A DNA stretch of 64,000 nucleotides from Algorimicrobium sediminis. Lineage in GTDB: Bacteria > Bacteroidota > Bacteroidia > Flavobacteriales > Flavobacteriaceae. How positions within the stretch are numbered: the stretch's first letter is position 1; each line of letters opens with the position of its first letter. Below, one piece after another: positions 23,362 through 32,765 of the stretch. Below the pieces are notes generated by a model, which had not been told where the DNA came from, ran no database searches, and saw only the letters and a program-made list of their open reading frames with translations. The DNA lies in contig NZ_JBHULS010000002.1 of the NCBI RefSeq assembly GCF_042684585.1, positions 1 through 64,000 of the forward strand, written 5' to 3'. The translations under genes were made by a program, and so were the position numbers.

Positions 23362-24891
23362 ATGCCTATGAAACTAAAAAGCACCCTCTTTGTAATTTGC
23401 TCTTTCAGCTTGTTTACCATACAAGCACAACGTCATATCTCGGCCAAAATAATTGATAGCACCAAACAAGAACCCGTTCCCTATGCGTCCATTGTATTAA
23501 ATAATAAAACGGGCGTTATTAGTAATGATAATGGCGCTTTTAACCTGACTATAGATAGAGAGGTGCGTCCAACCGATTCCCTTTTTATAAGCTGTTTGGG
23601 TTTTGAGCAGAAACAAATAGCCGTTCATAGTTTTTTGGACAGCATTATTGCCTTAACACCAAAAACAATCGATTTAAACGAGATCTTTCTTACAAATAAA
23701 AACTATACCGTTCCTGAAATTATTGAGAAAGTAAAAGCCAATCTCGATTCAAATTACGCCCATAATTACGCTAAACGAACCTTGTTTTTTCGCGAATCGT
23801 TTTACACCAGCTTGCTGAAAACAGATGTAAACATTAAAAAATCTACCATCCCAGAATTCAATCAAGCTTTTACAGATAGCTTGCTACGAAGTATTCCTAA
23901 AAACACACACCAGCACACAGAAATTTTAGGCGAATTATATGGTAAAACCAGTGTTTCACAACCACAAAAAATGGCTATTTTAAAAGCCTCCAGACTGTAC
24001 GATAAAAAAAACGAAATTACTTTCGAAAATTATGAAAAACGCTTTAATGAAATTATTAAAAAACACGTAAAACGCAACTCGTACTTTAAAATTAAATCGG
24101 GGTGGTTTGGCACAAAAGAAGCAATAGATTCGTCTTTTTTTGAGGACGATTCAGTGGATAAAGAAACCGCAGAATTTTTGGCAAAAGAAAAGGAGCGCGA
24201 GGCGAAACAAAAAGAAAACTTTCTAATATACCGAAAATCCCGTATTCATGAGTTTGAAAATGCCCACTTCCTAAATACGGACACCGATTTAAATTTCCTG
24301 GAAAAATCAAATCGGTATCATTTTGAACTGCAAGACTATGCTTTTATAAATAATGCCTTTGTGTACACCATAACATTTCAACCAAAACGAAGCGAAGACT
24401 TTGAAGGTACCATATATGTAAACACCCAAGATTTTGCCATTGTTCGCTTGGACTACAAAAATGTAAAACCCTTGCGTAAATTTAGTTTGTTAGGTATTTC
24501 AATAAACGAATATTTAAAAGAGGGCACTGTTATTTTTCAGAAAAATGCCCATAATAAATATGTTTTAAAATACGCCGACGAAACCAACGGCCAACAAGTA
24601 GGTATAAAAAGACCTTTAAAAATTATTGAAAAAAATAAATATGTTAAAGGCAGACGCAAACAAAATGAATTGGCTACAGATATACATTTTATTGTAAAAA
24701 ATACAGATAAAAAAGAGATGGTTATTTTTGAAAATACACCCATTTCAGAATCCGAATTTACCAACTTTAAAGAGGTGCCCAATGTAACGCCAACCTATTT
24801 ACCCGCATACGATCCTAAATTTTGGGAAGGCTACAATATTATAGAACCCAACCAAGCTATTAAAGCATTTAAAATTAATGAAACAAACTAA
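23362..24891 (+). CDS. Outer-membrane-associated protein with carboxypeptidase-D regulatory-like domain
   Basis: A signal peptide (FVICSFSLFTIQAQ) precedes a CarboxypepD_reg-like beta domain (about 22-105: ISAKIIDSTKQEPVPYASIVLNN), then a large domain of unknown function that is common in flavobacterial proteins of about 500 residues. A highly charged Lys/Glu stretch (LAKEKEREAKQKEN, about 273-286) may be helical. No TonB-dependent barrel follows, so this is not a full receptor. An ATG two codons later is an equal start choice. Function unknown; a separate promoter is likely. Confidence 0.7.
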   Translation: MPMKLKSTLFVICSFSLFTIQAQRHISAKIIDSTKQEPVPYASIVLNNKTGVISNDNGAFNLTIDREVRPTDSLFISCLGFEQKQIAVHSFLDSIIALTPKTIDLNEIFLTNKNYTVPEIIEKVKANLDSNYAHNYAKRTLFFRESFYTSLLKTDVNIKKSTIPEFNQAFTDSLLRSIPKNTHQHTEILGELYGKTSVSQPQKMAILKASRLYDKKNEITFENYEKRFNEIIKKHVKRNSYFKIKSGWFGTKEAIDSSFFEDDSVDKETAEFLAKEKEREAKQKENFLIYRKSRIHEFENAHFLNTDTDLNFLEKSNRYHFELQDYAFINNAFVYTITFQPKRSEDFEGTIYVNTQDFAIVRLDYKNVKPLRKFSLLGISINEYLKEGTVIFQKNAHNKYVLKYADETNGQQVGIKRPLKIIEKNKYVKGRRKQNELATDIHFIVKNTDKKEMVIFENTPISESEFTNFKEVPNVTPTYLPAYDPKFWEGYNIIEPNQAIKAFKINETN

Positions 24892-25081
24892 GGCAGCTTA
24901 ACCAGAAGGTTTATATAAACCGCTATAAAAAATATGTTAACACTTTTTTTTTTAGTTTTTAGCCTAAAACTAGAAGGCTCTAAACTATAAACCCACAATT
25001 TATAACTAAATTGAACATCCAAACTTAAAACATTCGCGGCTACTTAAATAAAAAAAGCCAACAGGTTATTAAACACAAAAC

Positions 25082-26383
25082 ATGGAACATGTTGTAATTA
25101 TAGGAAATGGTATTTCGGGTGTCACAGCAGCACGCCACATTCGGAAGCTATCGTCGCAAATTCAAATAACTATTATTTCAGCGGAAACAGATTACTTTTT
25201 TTCACGCACGGCGCTCATGTATGTTTATATGGGCCATATGAAATTTGAACATACACAACCTTACGAGAATTGGTTTTGGAAGAAAAACCGCATTCAATTA
25301 AAATTCGGGTTTGTATCGGGTATTAATACAGCCAAAAAAACACTTCAGTTTGCCGAAGGCGAGGTTATAAATTACGATAAATTAATTATTGCTACCGGCA
25401 GTAAACCTAATAAATTTGGATGGCCAGGACAGGATTTGCCCGGCGTTCAAGGCTTGTACACCAAACAAGATTTAGAGACTTTAGAAATTTACGCGCCAAA
25501 CAATACGCTTTGTAAGCGCGCTGTAATAGTTGGCGGCGGCTTAATTGGTATTGAACTGGCCGAAATGCTATTAAGCAGAAATATACCTGTTACCTTTTTA
25601 GTACGCGAATCCAGTTTTTGGAACAACATACTCCCACAAAGCGACAGTGCGTTAATAACAAACGAAATAAAAAAACACGGTATTGATTTAAGATTAAACA
25701 CCAACTTAAAAGCCATTATTCCCGATACAAACGGACAGGTAAAATCGGTTATTTTAGCCGAGACCAACGAAGAGATTGCCTGTAATTTTGTTGGTTTAAC
25801 TGCTGGTGTATCGCCTAATATTGAGGTGGTAAAAAATAGTTTAATTGGAACCAACAAAGGTGTATTAGTAAATAAATATTTAGAAACCAATATCCCAGAT
25901 GTGTATGCTATTGGCGATTGTGCCGAACAACAAGAACCCCTTGAAAACCGGCCAGCAATTGAAGCCGTTTGGTATACAGGCCGTATGATGGGCGAAGTAG
26001 TTGCTCAAACAATTTGCGGTAATAAAATGGCCTATAAACCGGGACATTGGTTTAATTCTGCTAAATTTTTTGATATTGAATACCAAACTTACGGGTGGGT
26101 ATTTCCGAAGCCCAAAAAAGCGCATGCACATTTTTATTGGAAGCATCAGGAACATGCCAAATGCATTACCATAGAATACCACCAAGACACAAGAGCATTT
26201 AAGGGTATTAATACGTTTGGAATTAGAATGAAACACGAGGTGTTTAATAATTGGCTGTCAGAAAAACGTTCTGTAGATTATGTAATTTCGCACTTGAAGG
26301 AAGCTAATTTTGATCCAGAATTTTACCAGCGTTACGAAACGCAGATTCAAAAAAAATTTCAATCTAGTTTACAATCTGTTTAA
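25082..26383 (+). CDS. NAD(P)/FAD-dependent pyridine nucleotide-disulfide oxidoreductase
   Basis: A two-dinucleotide-fold flavoprotein: an FAD motif GNGISGVTAA (8-17), ATGSKPNKFG, an NAD motif VGGGLIGIELAE (about 150-161) and the FAD-closing VYAIGDCAEQQE. No redox CxxxxC pair is seen near the first motif, so it is a nitrite-reductase/ferredoxin-reductase-like NADH oxidoreductase rather than a disulfide reductase. The C-terminal 110 residues are a family-specific extension. It is followed after 16 bp by a membrane 4Fe-4S protein, suggesting that the two exchange electrons. The acceptor is unknown. Confidence 0.87.
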   Translation: MEHVVIIGNGISGVTAARHIRKLSSQIQITIISAETDYFFSRTALMYVYMGHMKFEHTQPYENWFWKKNRIQLKFGFVSGINTAKKTLQFAEGEVINYDKLIIATGSKPNKFGWPGQDLPGVQGLYTKQDLETLEIYAPNNTLCKRAVIVGGGLIGIELAEMLLSRNIPVTFLVRESSFWNNILPQSDSALITNEIKKHGIDLRLNTNLKAIIPDTNGQVKSVILAETNEEIACNFVGLTAGVSPNIEVVKNSLIGTNKGVLVNKYLETNIPDVYAIGDCAEQQEPLENRPAIEAVWYTGRMMGEVVAQTICGNKMAYKPGHWFNSAKFFDIEYQTYGWVFPKPKKAHAHFYWKHQEHAKCITIEYHQDTRAFKGINTFGIRMKHEVFNNWLSEKRSVDYVISHLKEANFDPEFYQRYETQIQKKFQSSLQSV

Positions 26384-26399
26384 AACTATTGTTCTATAA

Positions 26400-28007
26400 A
26401 TGACACTTAAAATGAATCAGAAGCTACATAACAGTCTATCTTTAGCAAAACCAGATGCCTACAACGCCTCGCCGAAACAAAAAATATTTTTAGCAATAGG
26501 CACCATTGGTTTGTTTATATTGGTTTTAGCATTGTTTAACTATAGTAGCACCACCGGCTTTACATTAAGTGCTGCGCTATTTCTTATTGCACTGGGCGTA
26601 GTAGGTTACGCCATAACCACTTATGCACACCAGCTGGCTGGCATTAAAAATGACGGTGTTTATTTTAAATCGGTATCATCGCGCGGTTTATGGGGTTGGT
26701 TAACGGGTATTGTACTAACGCTATTTTACATTGTTTTGTATTTTTACCCACATCTTCTTGGCCTAGCAAAAGATGGTACTGAAAACACCGGATTAGTGGC
26801 TTTATTTAATCCGTTAAGCTATTTATTAAACGGCGGACCTGCCAGTCAATGGTTTGTGTACGGCACCCTTTACACCTTGGCTATTTTAGCCTTTGGGGTT
26901 AAATTTTTACTTAAATACCGTCATAATCGCTATGAACAAATTCGTACCTATTCGGTTATGTTTTTTCAATTAGCCTTTGCTTTTTTAATTCCAGAATTTA
27001 TGGCGCGTTTAAACTCGGACAGCTTTAGTTTACCGTATTACGATTTAAAAAACATTTGGCCGCTTAACTATTATAATTTTGAACAATACCGAGTAGACGC
27101 TTTTATTAGCGCTGGAACTGTGGGCCTTGGACTCTTAATTTTTGGTGTGGTATCTATTTTTGTTATTACACCCATTCTAACTTATAAATACGGAAAACGC
27201 TGGTATTGCTCTTGGGTTTGCGGTTGTGGCGGCTTGGCCGAAACAGCAGGCGATCCATTTAGGCACTTAAGCGATAAAACGCAAGCAGCATGGCAAATTG
27301 AACGTTGGGTTGTGCATAGCGTTTTGGTGTTTGTCGTTTTAATGACCACTGCAGTAATATATACTTATTTGGGCTACGACCCATCAAAATATTGGCTCAC
27401 AAAAGATGTTTTCCTCCTGCTAGTTGCCCTTTTTTTAACCCTTATTTTTACACTGGTTATGCTTTTTAAAAGGCACGAATTGGGCAAAGATGCGCGCTAT
27501 GGTGCCATTGGTTATTTTGTTATTATTTTAGTATTACTGGGCATGCACTATTTTTCTGGAGCTTCCAATTTGTTTTTATTTGAAGCAGAAACTTTACGAG
27601 CAAGCTATGGTTTTTTAATTGGAGCCATATTTTCCGGTGTAATTGGAACTGGATTCTACCCTATTTTTGGTAACCGCGTTTGGTGCCGATTTGGTTGTCC
27701 AATGGCAGCCATTTTAGGTTTTCAACAACGTTTATTTTCCAAATTTAGGATCACCACCAACGGTGGCCAATGTATTTCCTGTGGCAATTGCTCTACGTAC
27801 TGCGAAATGGGCATAGATGTGCGTGCTTATGCTCAAAAAGGTGAAAATATTATACGCTCCAGTTGTGTGGGCTGCGGTATTTGCAGTGCCGTATGTCCGC
27901 GCGGGGTGTTAAAATTAGAAAACGACAGTATGAAAGGACGTATTAATTCCAATGATATTTTATTAGGTAACGATGTAAATTTAATGGATTTGGTCAACCA
28001 GAAATAA
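26400..28007 (+). CDS. Membrane 4Fe-4S protein of the NapH/NosR/CcoG type
   Basis: A polytopic membrane protein of 535 residues with about ten hydrophobic segments. Between helices lie YCSWVCGCGG (about 268-277) and WCRFGCPMAAILG (about 430-442), the CxxxCP-type motifs of NapH/NosR. Two ferredoxin-like clusters follow near the C-terminus: CISCGNCSTYC and CVGCGICSAVCP. Such proteins pass electrons across the membrane from or to quinol. Together with the preceding flavoprotein it may form an NADH-to-periplasm electron path. Its end is followed by a short hairpin. Confidence 0.87.
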   Translation: MTLKMNQKLHNSLSLAKPDAYNASPKQKIFLAIGTIGLFILVLALFNYSSTTGFTLSAALFLIALGVVGYAITTYAHQLAGIKNDGVYFKSVSSRGLWGWLTGIVLTLFYIVLYFYPHLLGLAKDGTENTGLVALFNPLSYLLNGGPASQWFVYGTLYTLAILAFGVKFLLKYRHNRYEQIRTYSVMFFQLAFAFLIPEFMARLNSDSFSLPYYDLKNIWPLNYYNFEQYRVDAFISAGTVGLGLLIFGVVSIFVITPILTYKYGKRWYCSWVCGCGGLAETAGDPFRHLSDKTQAAWQIERWVVHSVLVFVVLMTTAVIYTYLGYDPSKYWLTKDVFLLLVALFLTLIFTLVMLFKRHELGKDARYGAIGYFVIILVLLGMHYFSGASNLFLFEAETLRASYGFLIGAIFSGVIGTGFYPIFGNRVWCRFGCPMAAILGFQQRLFSKFRITTNGGQCISCGNCSTYCEMGIDVRAYAQKGENIIRSSCVGCGICSAVCPRGVLKLENDSMKGRINSNDILLGNDVNLMDLVNQK

Positions 28008-28017
28008 TAGCAATTAA

Positions 28018-28060
28018 AGCCTTCATATTTTTGAAAGCTTCCCTGTTAAAGGCTATTTTT
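28018..28060 (+). terminator. Possible weak terminator after the 4Fe-4S gene
   Basis: AGCCTT (28018-28023) can pair with AAGGCT (28049-28054), with a small CTTCA/TGAAAG hairpin nested inside, and ATTTTT follows. The stem is short. Confidence 0.35.
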
Positions 28061-28083
28061 GCCATCCGTATAAACCACTCAAA

Positions 28084-28776
28084 ATGCCACATATTACCGT
28101 TATTATTCCTGCTTTTAATGAAGCAGAATCCATTCCACTGGTTGTTCAAGATATTCCAGATGTGGTTACCGAAATTATTGTGGTTAATAACAACTCTACC
28201 GACGCCACAGAGGCCAATGCTAGAGCCGCAGGCGCCACGGTTTTAAGGGAAACAAGAAAAGGCTACGGCTATGCTTGTTTAAAAGGTATGGATTACGTAG
28301 CCCAACAAGCCAAACAGCCGGACATTATCGTATTTCTTGATGGCGACTATAGCGATTATCCAGAGCAATTACTGTTACTTATTGATCCAATACATAACAA
28401 TCAAGCCGATTTTACCCTAGGAGCCCGGGTGAAAACACAGCGCGAAAAAGGATCGATGACCATCCCTCAAATTTTTGGCAATTGGCTAGCTACTAGCCTC
28501 ATGCGACTTCTTTTTAAGTCTACTTTTACAGATTTAGGACCATTTCGGGCTATAAAATATGAAACGCTATTAGGGCTTAACATGACAGATAAAACCTATG
28601 GTTGGACAGTAGAAATGCAATTAAAAGTACTTAAACAAGGCATACCTTACACAGAAATTCCGGTTAAGTACAGAAACAGGATAGGTGTTTCTAAAGTATC
28701 CGGAACTGCAAAAGGCGCCGTTCTTGCTGGCGTTAAAATACTAGGCTGGATTTTTAAATATGGACTAAAAAAATGA
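28084..28776 (+). CDS. GT2 glycosyltransferase, polyprenyl-phosphate sugar synthase type
   Basis: A 230-residue GT2 enzyme similar to dolichyl/undecaprenyl-phosphate mannose or glucose synthases: ITVIIPAFNEAESI, EIIVVNNNSTDAT, TRKGYGYACLKG and VFLDGDYSDYPEQL (DxD-like). The C-terminal AVLAGVKILGWIFKYG is one amphipathic or membrane-bound segment. It would charge a lipid carrier with a sugar for the downstream membrane glycosyltransferases. The stop overlaps the next start by 4 bp (ATGA). Confidence 0.87.
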   Translation: MPHITVIIPAFNEAESIPLVVQDIPDVVTEIIVVNNNSTDATEANARAAGATVLRETRKGYGYACLKGMDYVAQQAKQPDIIVFLDGDYSDYPEQLLLLIDPIHNNQADFTLGARVKTQREKGSMTIPQIFGNWLATSLMRLLFKSTFTDLGPFRAIKYETLLGLNMTDKTYGWTVEMQLKVLKQGIPYTEIPVKYRNRIGVSKVSGTAKGAVLAGVKILGWIFKYGLKK

Positions 28777-30257
28777 TTATTCAGGGCATCGTCATAGCGT
28801 TATATACTCTAGCATTAATGCTCATTTTTGTGTATGCACTGGCACAATTAAACTTACTTATTAACTATCTAGGCGCTCACAAAAAACAATCTAAAAGTTT
28901 ACAATTAAACTTGAAAAATCCAGATGAGGTGCCATTTGTTACCATTCAATTACCCATTTACAACGAGTTGTATGTAGTAGAACGCTTATTAAATAACATA
29001 GCTAATATAAACTACCCGAAACATAAATTAGAAATTCAAGTGCTGGATGATTCTACAGATGCCTCTTTAGAAATAACCAAAAATATTGTTTTACAACTTC
29101 AACAAACCGGTTTAAACATACAGCACATACACCGAAGCCAGCGCACCGGATTTAAAGCTGGTGCCTTAAAGGCAGGGTTAAAAACGGCTAAAGGCGCATT
29201 TATTGCTATTTTTGATGCCGATTTTTTACCACAACCAGATTGGTTGGAAAAAACCATTCCATATTTTAAAGATAAAAGCATTGGTGTGGTTCAAACCCGC
29301 TGGGGACATATTAACAGAAATTATTCCTTACTTACAAAAGTTCAAGCCTTTGCTTTAGACGCCCATTTTACATTAGAACAAACCGGCAGAAACGCGAAAC
29401 AACACTTTATTAATTTTAATGGAACCGCGGGTATTTGGCGCAAAACATGCATTTTAGACGCCGGTAATTGGGAAGGCGACACACTAACCGAAGATTTAGA
29501 CTTAAGTTACCGCGCACAGCTTAAAAACTGGAAGTTTAAATATTTAGAATCTGTTGAAACCCCCGCAGAACTACCCATTGCTATTAGTGCGGCTCGCTCT
29601 CAACAGTTTCGATGGAATAAGGGTGGTGCCGAAAATTTTCAGAAAATGTTTTCAAAAATCTTTCGCAACAAGCACCTACCTTTTAAAACTAAACTTCACG
29701 GTTTTTTGCACCTACTTAACAGCACCATGTTTTTAAGCATTTTGGTGGTAGCCCTATTAAGTGTTCCTATGTTGTATATAAAACACGCACACCCTACCTA
29801 TAAACTGTACTTTTACGCCACTAGTTTTTTTGTTGTAAGTTCTGTAATTTTCTTTGTTAGTTATTGGGTTGTTTACAAGCGCTTACACGGTGCTGGCTTT
29901 AAAAAATTTATTCAATATACGGCCTTATTTTTTACTTTTTTTTCAGTCGCTATGGGTTTTGCCGTTCACAATTCTATAGCTGTGTTAGAGGGACATTTTG
30001 GTAAACGAAGCGATTTTATACGCACACCAAAATTTAATGTTACCAGTAACAACAAGACTAAAAACAACAATATTTACTTAAAAACTAAAATCCCCATTAC
30101 CGTTATTTTTGAAGGCCTGCTTATGCTTTATTTTGCTTTTGGCATGTACAGCGCCTTTATTGTTGGCAACAACGGTGGCGATTTTGGATTGTTCCCATTT
30201 CATTTAATGCTTTTTGCAGGTTTTGGATTTGTATTTTTCAAATCGTTACAACCATAA
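28773..30257 (+). CDS. Processive GT2 membrane glycosyltransferase (cellulose-synthase-like)
   Basis: A membrane helix at 1-30 is followed by a GT2 catalytic domain with VTIQLPIYNELYVVERLL, QVLDDSTDAS, FDADFLPQPDWL, TEDLDLSYRAQL and the QQFRW (QxxRW) motif of processive beta-glycan synthases. Four or more C-terminal helices follow (about 310-395 and 445-494). Similar proteins make glucans or mannans, or glycolipids. It is coupled to the polyprenyl-phosphate sugar synthase gene and precedes another multi-helix glycosyltransferase. The polymer is unknown. Confidence 0.87.
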   Translation: MIIQGIVIALYTLALMLIFVYALAQLNLLINYLGAHKKQSKSLQLNLKNPDEVPFVTIQLPIYNELYVVERLLNNIANINYPKHKLEIQVLDDSTDASLEITKNIVLQLQQTGLNIQHIHRSQRTGFKAGALKAGLKTAKGAFIAIFDADFLPQPDWLEKTIPYFKDKSIGVVQTRWGHINRNYSLLTKVQAFALDAHFTLEQTGRNAKQHFINFNGTAGIWRKTCILDAGNWEGDTLTEDLDLSYRAQLKNWKFKYLESVETPAELPIAISAARSQQFRWNKGGAENFQKMFSKIFRNKHLPFKTKLHGFLHLLNSTMFLSILVVALLSVPMLYIKHAHPTYKLYFYATSFFVVSSVIFFVSYWVVYKRLHGAGFKKFIQYTALFFTFFSVAMGFAVHNSIAVLEGHFGKRSDFIRTPKFNVTSNNKTKNNNIYLKTKIPITVIFEGLLMLYFAFGMYSAFIVGNNGGDFGLFPFHLMLFAGFGFVFFKSLQP

Positions 30258-30343
30258 ATCAATAAGGTTGCCGCAACTGCTAAACTAACGTTAAACACCT
30301 TATCTAATTTGTTTCCAAAGCATTATATACCTATATTCTGTTT

Positions 30344-30973
30344 ATGGAAAATATTTTAGTAGCCGGTGCTCATGGCACCACAGGAAAAAAAATTATCAAT
30401 CTATTAAAGGAATCGCAATACTTTAATCCCATAGCAATGGTACGCGATCCGGCACAAATACCCTTTTTTGAAGCAAAACAAGTAGACACAGTTTTGGCGG
30501 ATTTGGAAAAAGATATTTCTGCCGCTTTTAACCAGCCAATAGATAAAGTTGTTTTTGCAGCTGGATCTGGCGGCAAAAAAGTTGAGGCTGTGGATCAAGA
30601 GGGTGCTAAAAAACTAATTAATGCTTCAGAAAAAAACAATGTTAAAAAATTTATCATGTTAAGTTCTATGGGGGCTGGAAACCCAGAGGCTGCAGAGCAG
30701 TTGAAAGATTACTTAAAAGCAAAGCACAACGCAGATATGCACTTAAAAAATAGCCAGCTTAACTTTGCTATTGTAAGGCCCGGTGCACTCACTAATGGGC
30801 CGTTAAAAAACAGCATAGAATTAAAAAAACAGTTATACAAACAAGGTAGTATTAGCAGAAACGATGTGGCACAAACTTTAGTTAGTTGCTTACACGACGA
30901 TGTAGCAAATCATGCCACTTTTGAAATTATAGAAGGTAACACACCTATCTCAAAAGCATTAAACACACTGTAA
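30344..30973 (+). CDS. NAD(P)-binding atypical SDR protein
   Basis: A 209-residue Rossmann protein of the NmrA/SDR-a5 type: the dinucleotide loop GAHGTTGKK (8-16), FAAGSGGKKVEAVDQEGAK, FIMLSSMGAGNPE and VRPGALTNGPL, without the classic YxxxK catalytic pair in its usual form. Such proteins bind NADP and may act as redox-linked sensors or reductases. No substrate can be named. It is followed by a good terminator. Confidence 0.85.
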   Translation: MENILVAGAHGTTGKKIINLLKESQYFNPIAMVRDPAQIPFFEAKQVDTVLADLEKDISAAFNQPIDKVVFAAGSGGKKVEAVDQEGAKKLINASEKNNVKKFIMLSSMGAGNPEAAEQLKDYLKAKHNADMHLKNSQLNFAIVRPGALTNGPLKNSIELKKQLYKQGSISRNDVAQTLVSCLHDDVANHATFEIIEGNTPISKALNTL

Positions 30974-31000
30974 AAACAACGCCACTAAACGCCAGGAATA

Positions 31001-31032
31001 AAAAAACAACTGCCCTTGTAGTTGTTTTTTTT
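31001..31032 (+). terminator. Rho-independent terminator after the SDR gene
   Basis: AAAAAACAACT and AGTTGTTTTTT form an 11-bp inverted repeat around an 8-nt loop, continuing into a run of T. The A-rich 5' side would also let it work for - strand transcripts. Confidence 0.8.
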
Positions 31033-31062
31033 ATAGCCATTTTGAAGCCGTATATTTAGGGC

Positions 31063-32478
31063 GTGAAAATAGGTGTTTTTATACAGGCTTACAAATTCCA
31101 ACTTTTACTGGTATTATCCAGCATGCTGTTTTACGGAACATTTGCTTACAATTTGGACCGTACAGATGGTGTTAAACTTGTTTTGTTATATGCAGCGCTG
31201 TATGGACTGTTTTACAAAATAATAAAACTAACCAAACACCAGCGTGGTTTGTTAATAGGACTAGCCTTTATTTTTCGAGCCATTTTTATAGTGGCCATAC
31301 CTAATTTATCGCAAGACTTTTACCGGTTTATTTGGGATGGACGCCTTGTTCTGGCTGGATTCAATCCTTATTTGTTTACTCCTAATTTTTTTGTCCTGCA
31401 AAATCAATTTCCTATTGAACAAGCTCAAACACTTTTTAACGGTATGGGCGCCTTAAGCGCTGGAAATTACAGTAACTATCCGCCAATTAATCAGTTTTGT
31501 TTTGCTATTGCTGGTATTTTTGCTCATAAAAGTATTTTAGGATCTGTGGTAATTTTAAGATTGCTAATTATTGCAGCAGATTTTGGCATTTTATATTATG
31601 GCAACAAGCTATTACAACACTTTAAACTTCCTAAATATCTTATATTTTGGTATTTATTAAACCCATTCATTATTATTGAATTAACGGGCAATTTACATTT
31701 TGAAGGTGTTATGCTCTTCTTTTTAATTTGGAGCTTGTATTTATTAATTCAAAAAAAATGGATAAGTGCAGCGGTAATTTTTGCTTGTTCAGTTTCGGTA
31801 AAATTAATTCCCTTGCTATTTTTACCTCTCTTTTTTAACTGGTTTCAAACAAAAACGCCAACTAATAACAGGCAACTACCATTGTTTAAATCTGTAAATT
31901 TTGCTCAATTAGTCTGGTTTTATGCATTGGTTGGCCTTGTAACTATTGGCTTATTTTTACCCTTTTACACGCCAGAGTTTGTAGTAAATTACAGTAAAAC
32001 AGTTGCTTTATGGTTTCAGAAATTTGAATTTAACGCTAGCTTTTACTACCTGTTTAGGGCAATTGGTTATTGGTTAACGGGTTACAACACCATAGCTGTA
32101 ATTGGTAGTTTTACGGCCCTTTTTGTAAGTATTTTTGTGTTTACATATGGTATAATTACCAAACCAAAAAACGGCAGGCAACTTATACAAATGATGCTTG
32201 TAGTATTAAGTGTTTATTACTTTACAGCCACAACCGTACATCCTTGGTATTTGGCTCCATTAGTTTTATTTAGTGTTTATACACCCTTTAAATTTCCTTT
32301 GGTGTGGAGTTTTGTTGTTATTTTTAGTTATCTGGCCTATTCCAATACAGCACATACCGAAAATTTATGGCTTATTGCTTTCCAATATTTTGTAGTATTT
32401 GCCGCTTTAGGAAGCGATATTTTTAAAATACGGCGCACTGCAAAACAGCCAAATACTAGCACTAAAACCAGTATATAG
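31063..32478 (+). CDS. Polytopic GT-C-type glycosyltransferase (mannosyltransferase-like)
   Basis: A hydrophobic protein of 471 residues with 10 to 12 membrane segments. The loop SQDFYRFIWDGRLVLAGFNPY (about 86-106) has the acidic residue and GRL...NPY pattern typical of polyprenyl-phosphate-dependent GT-C/GT87 enzymes. NYPPINQFCF follows in the next large loop. It likely uses the lipid-linked sugar made by the gene at 28084. The start is a GTG at 31063; the next Met is residue 21, inside the first helix, so GTG is preferred. Confidence 0.8.
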   Translation: MKIGVFIQAYKFQLLLVLSSMLFYGTFAYNLDRTDGVKLVLLYAALYGLFYKIIKLTKHQRGLLIGLAFIFRAIFIVAIPNLSQDFYRFIWDGRLVLAGFNPYLFTPNFFVLQNQFPIEQAQTLFNGMGALSAGNYSNYPPINQFCFAIAGIFAHKSILGSVVILRLLIIAADFGILYYGNKLLQHFKLPKYLIFWYLLNPFIIIELTGNLHFEGVMLFFLIWSLYLLIQKKWISAAVIFACSVSVKLIPLLFLPLFFNWFQTKTPTNNRQLPLFKSVNFAQLVWFYALVGLVTIGLFLPFYTPEFVVNYSKTVALWFQKFEFNASFYYLFRAIGYWLTGYNTIAVIGSFTALFVSIFVFTYGIITKPKNGRQLIQMMLVVLSVYYFTATTVHPWYLAPLVLFSVYTPFKFPLVWSFVVIFSYLAYSNTAHTENLWLIAFQYFVVFAALGSDIFKIRRTAKQPNTSTKTSI

Positions 32479-32557
32479 CTTACATTAATTACTAACCATT
32501 TTGTACGGCTTTATCGCATCGTTTTATTAAAAACACCTTAAAACAAAACCCATTGTA

Positions 32558-32605
32558 CAAAAAAAAGCAGTAAGCAACTAAACACTGGGTTTAATTGTTA
32601 CTGCT
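32558..32605 (-). terminator. Terminator for - strand transcription
   Basis: The arms AGCAGTAAGCAA (32566-32577) and TTGTTACTGCT (32595-32605) pair with one bulged base. On the - strand they are followed by eight T (32558-32565). It would end transcripts coming from the small genes at 32766-33339 or an RNA encoded between. Confidence 0.7.
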
Positions 32606-32615
32606 TCTATAACTA

Positions 32616-32715
32616 GTAAGGTGTTACCTGTATGCGGGTTCGTTATGGTACGGTTATATGTCTGGTTTTATATAACCGTTTCAAGTAGGTTCCACAAAAC
32701 CAGACATAGCCTTAC
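32616..32715. other. Structured intergenic element with mutually exclusive hairpins
   Basis: An outer GTAAGG/CCTTAC stem (32616-32621, 32710-32715) encloses two alternatives. One is ACGGTTATAT/ATATAACCGT (32650-32659, 32670-32679) with a 10-nt loop. The other is ATGTCTGGTTTT/AAAACCAGACAT (32658-32669, 32696-32707). The loop of the first is one arm of the second, so both cannot form at once. The element lies between converging genes and has a terminator for each strand on either side. It could be a 3'-UTR switch or a small RNA; no known family was recognised. Confidence 0.45.
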
Positions 32716-32731
32716 CACTTTATAAGTTGAA

Positions 32732-32750
32732 AAAGCCCCTTTTGGGGTTT
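32732..32750. terminator. Bidirectional terminator between converging genes
   Basis: AAGCCCC-TTTT-GGGGTTT forms a compact stem with one G:U pair on the + strand. On the - strand the CCCC/GGGG stem is followed by CTTTTT, just after the stop at 32766, so it suits the - strand genes best. Confidence 0.7.
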
Positions 32751-32765
32751 ACTTTATTCCGAAGA

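Noticed and set aside
24908..24921. Perfect palindrome GGTTTATATAAACC after the gene ending at 24891
   Set aside because: It is AT-rich, not followed closely by a T run, and has no second copy in the window, so neither terminator nor operator can be argued.
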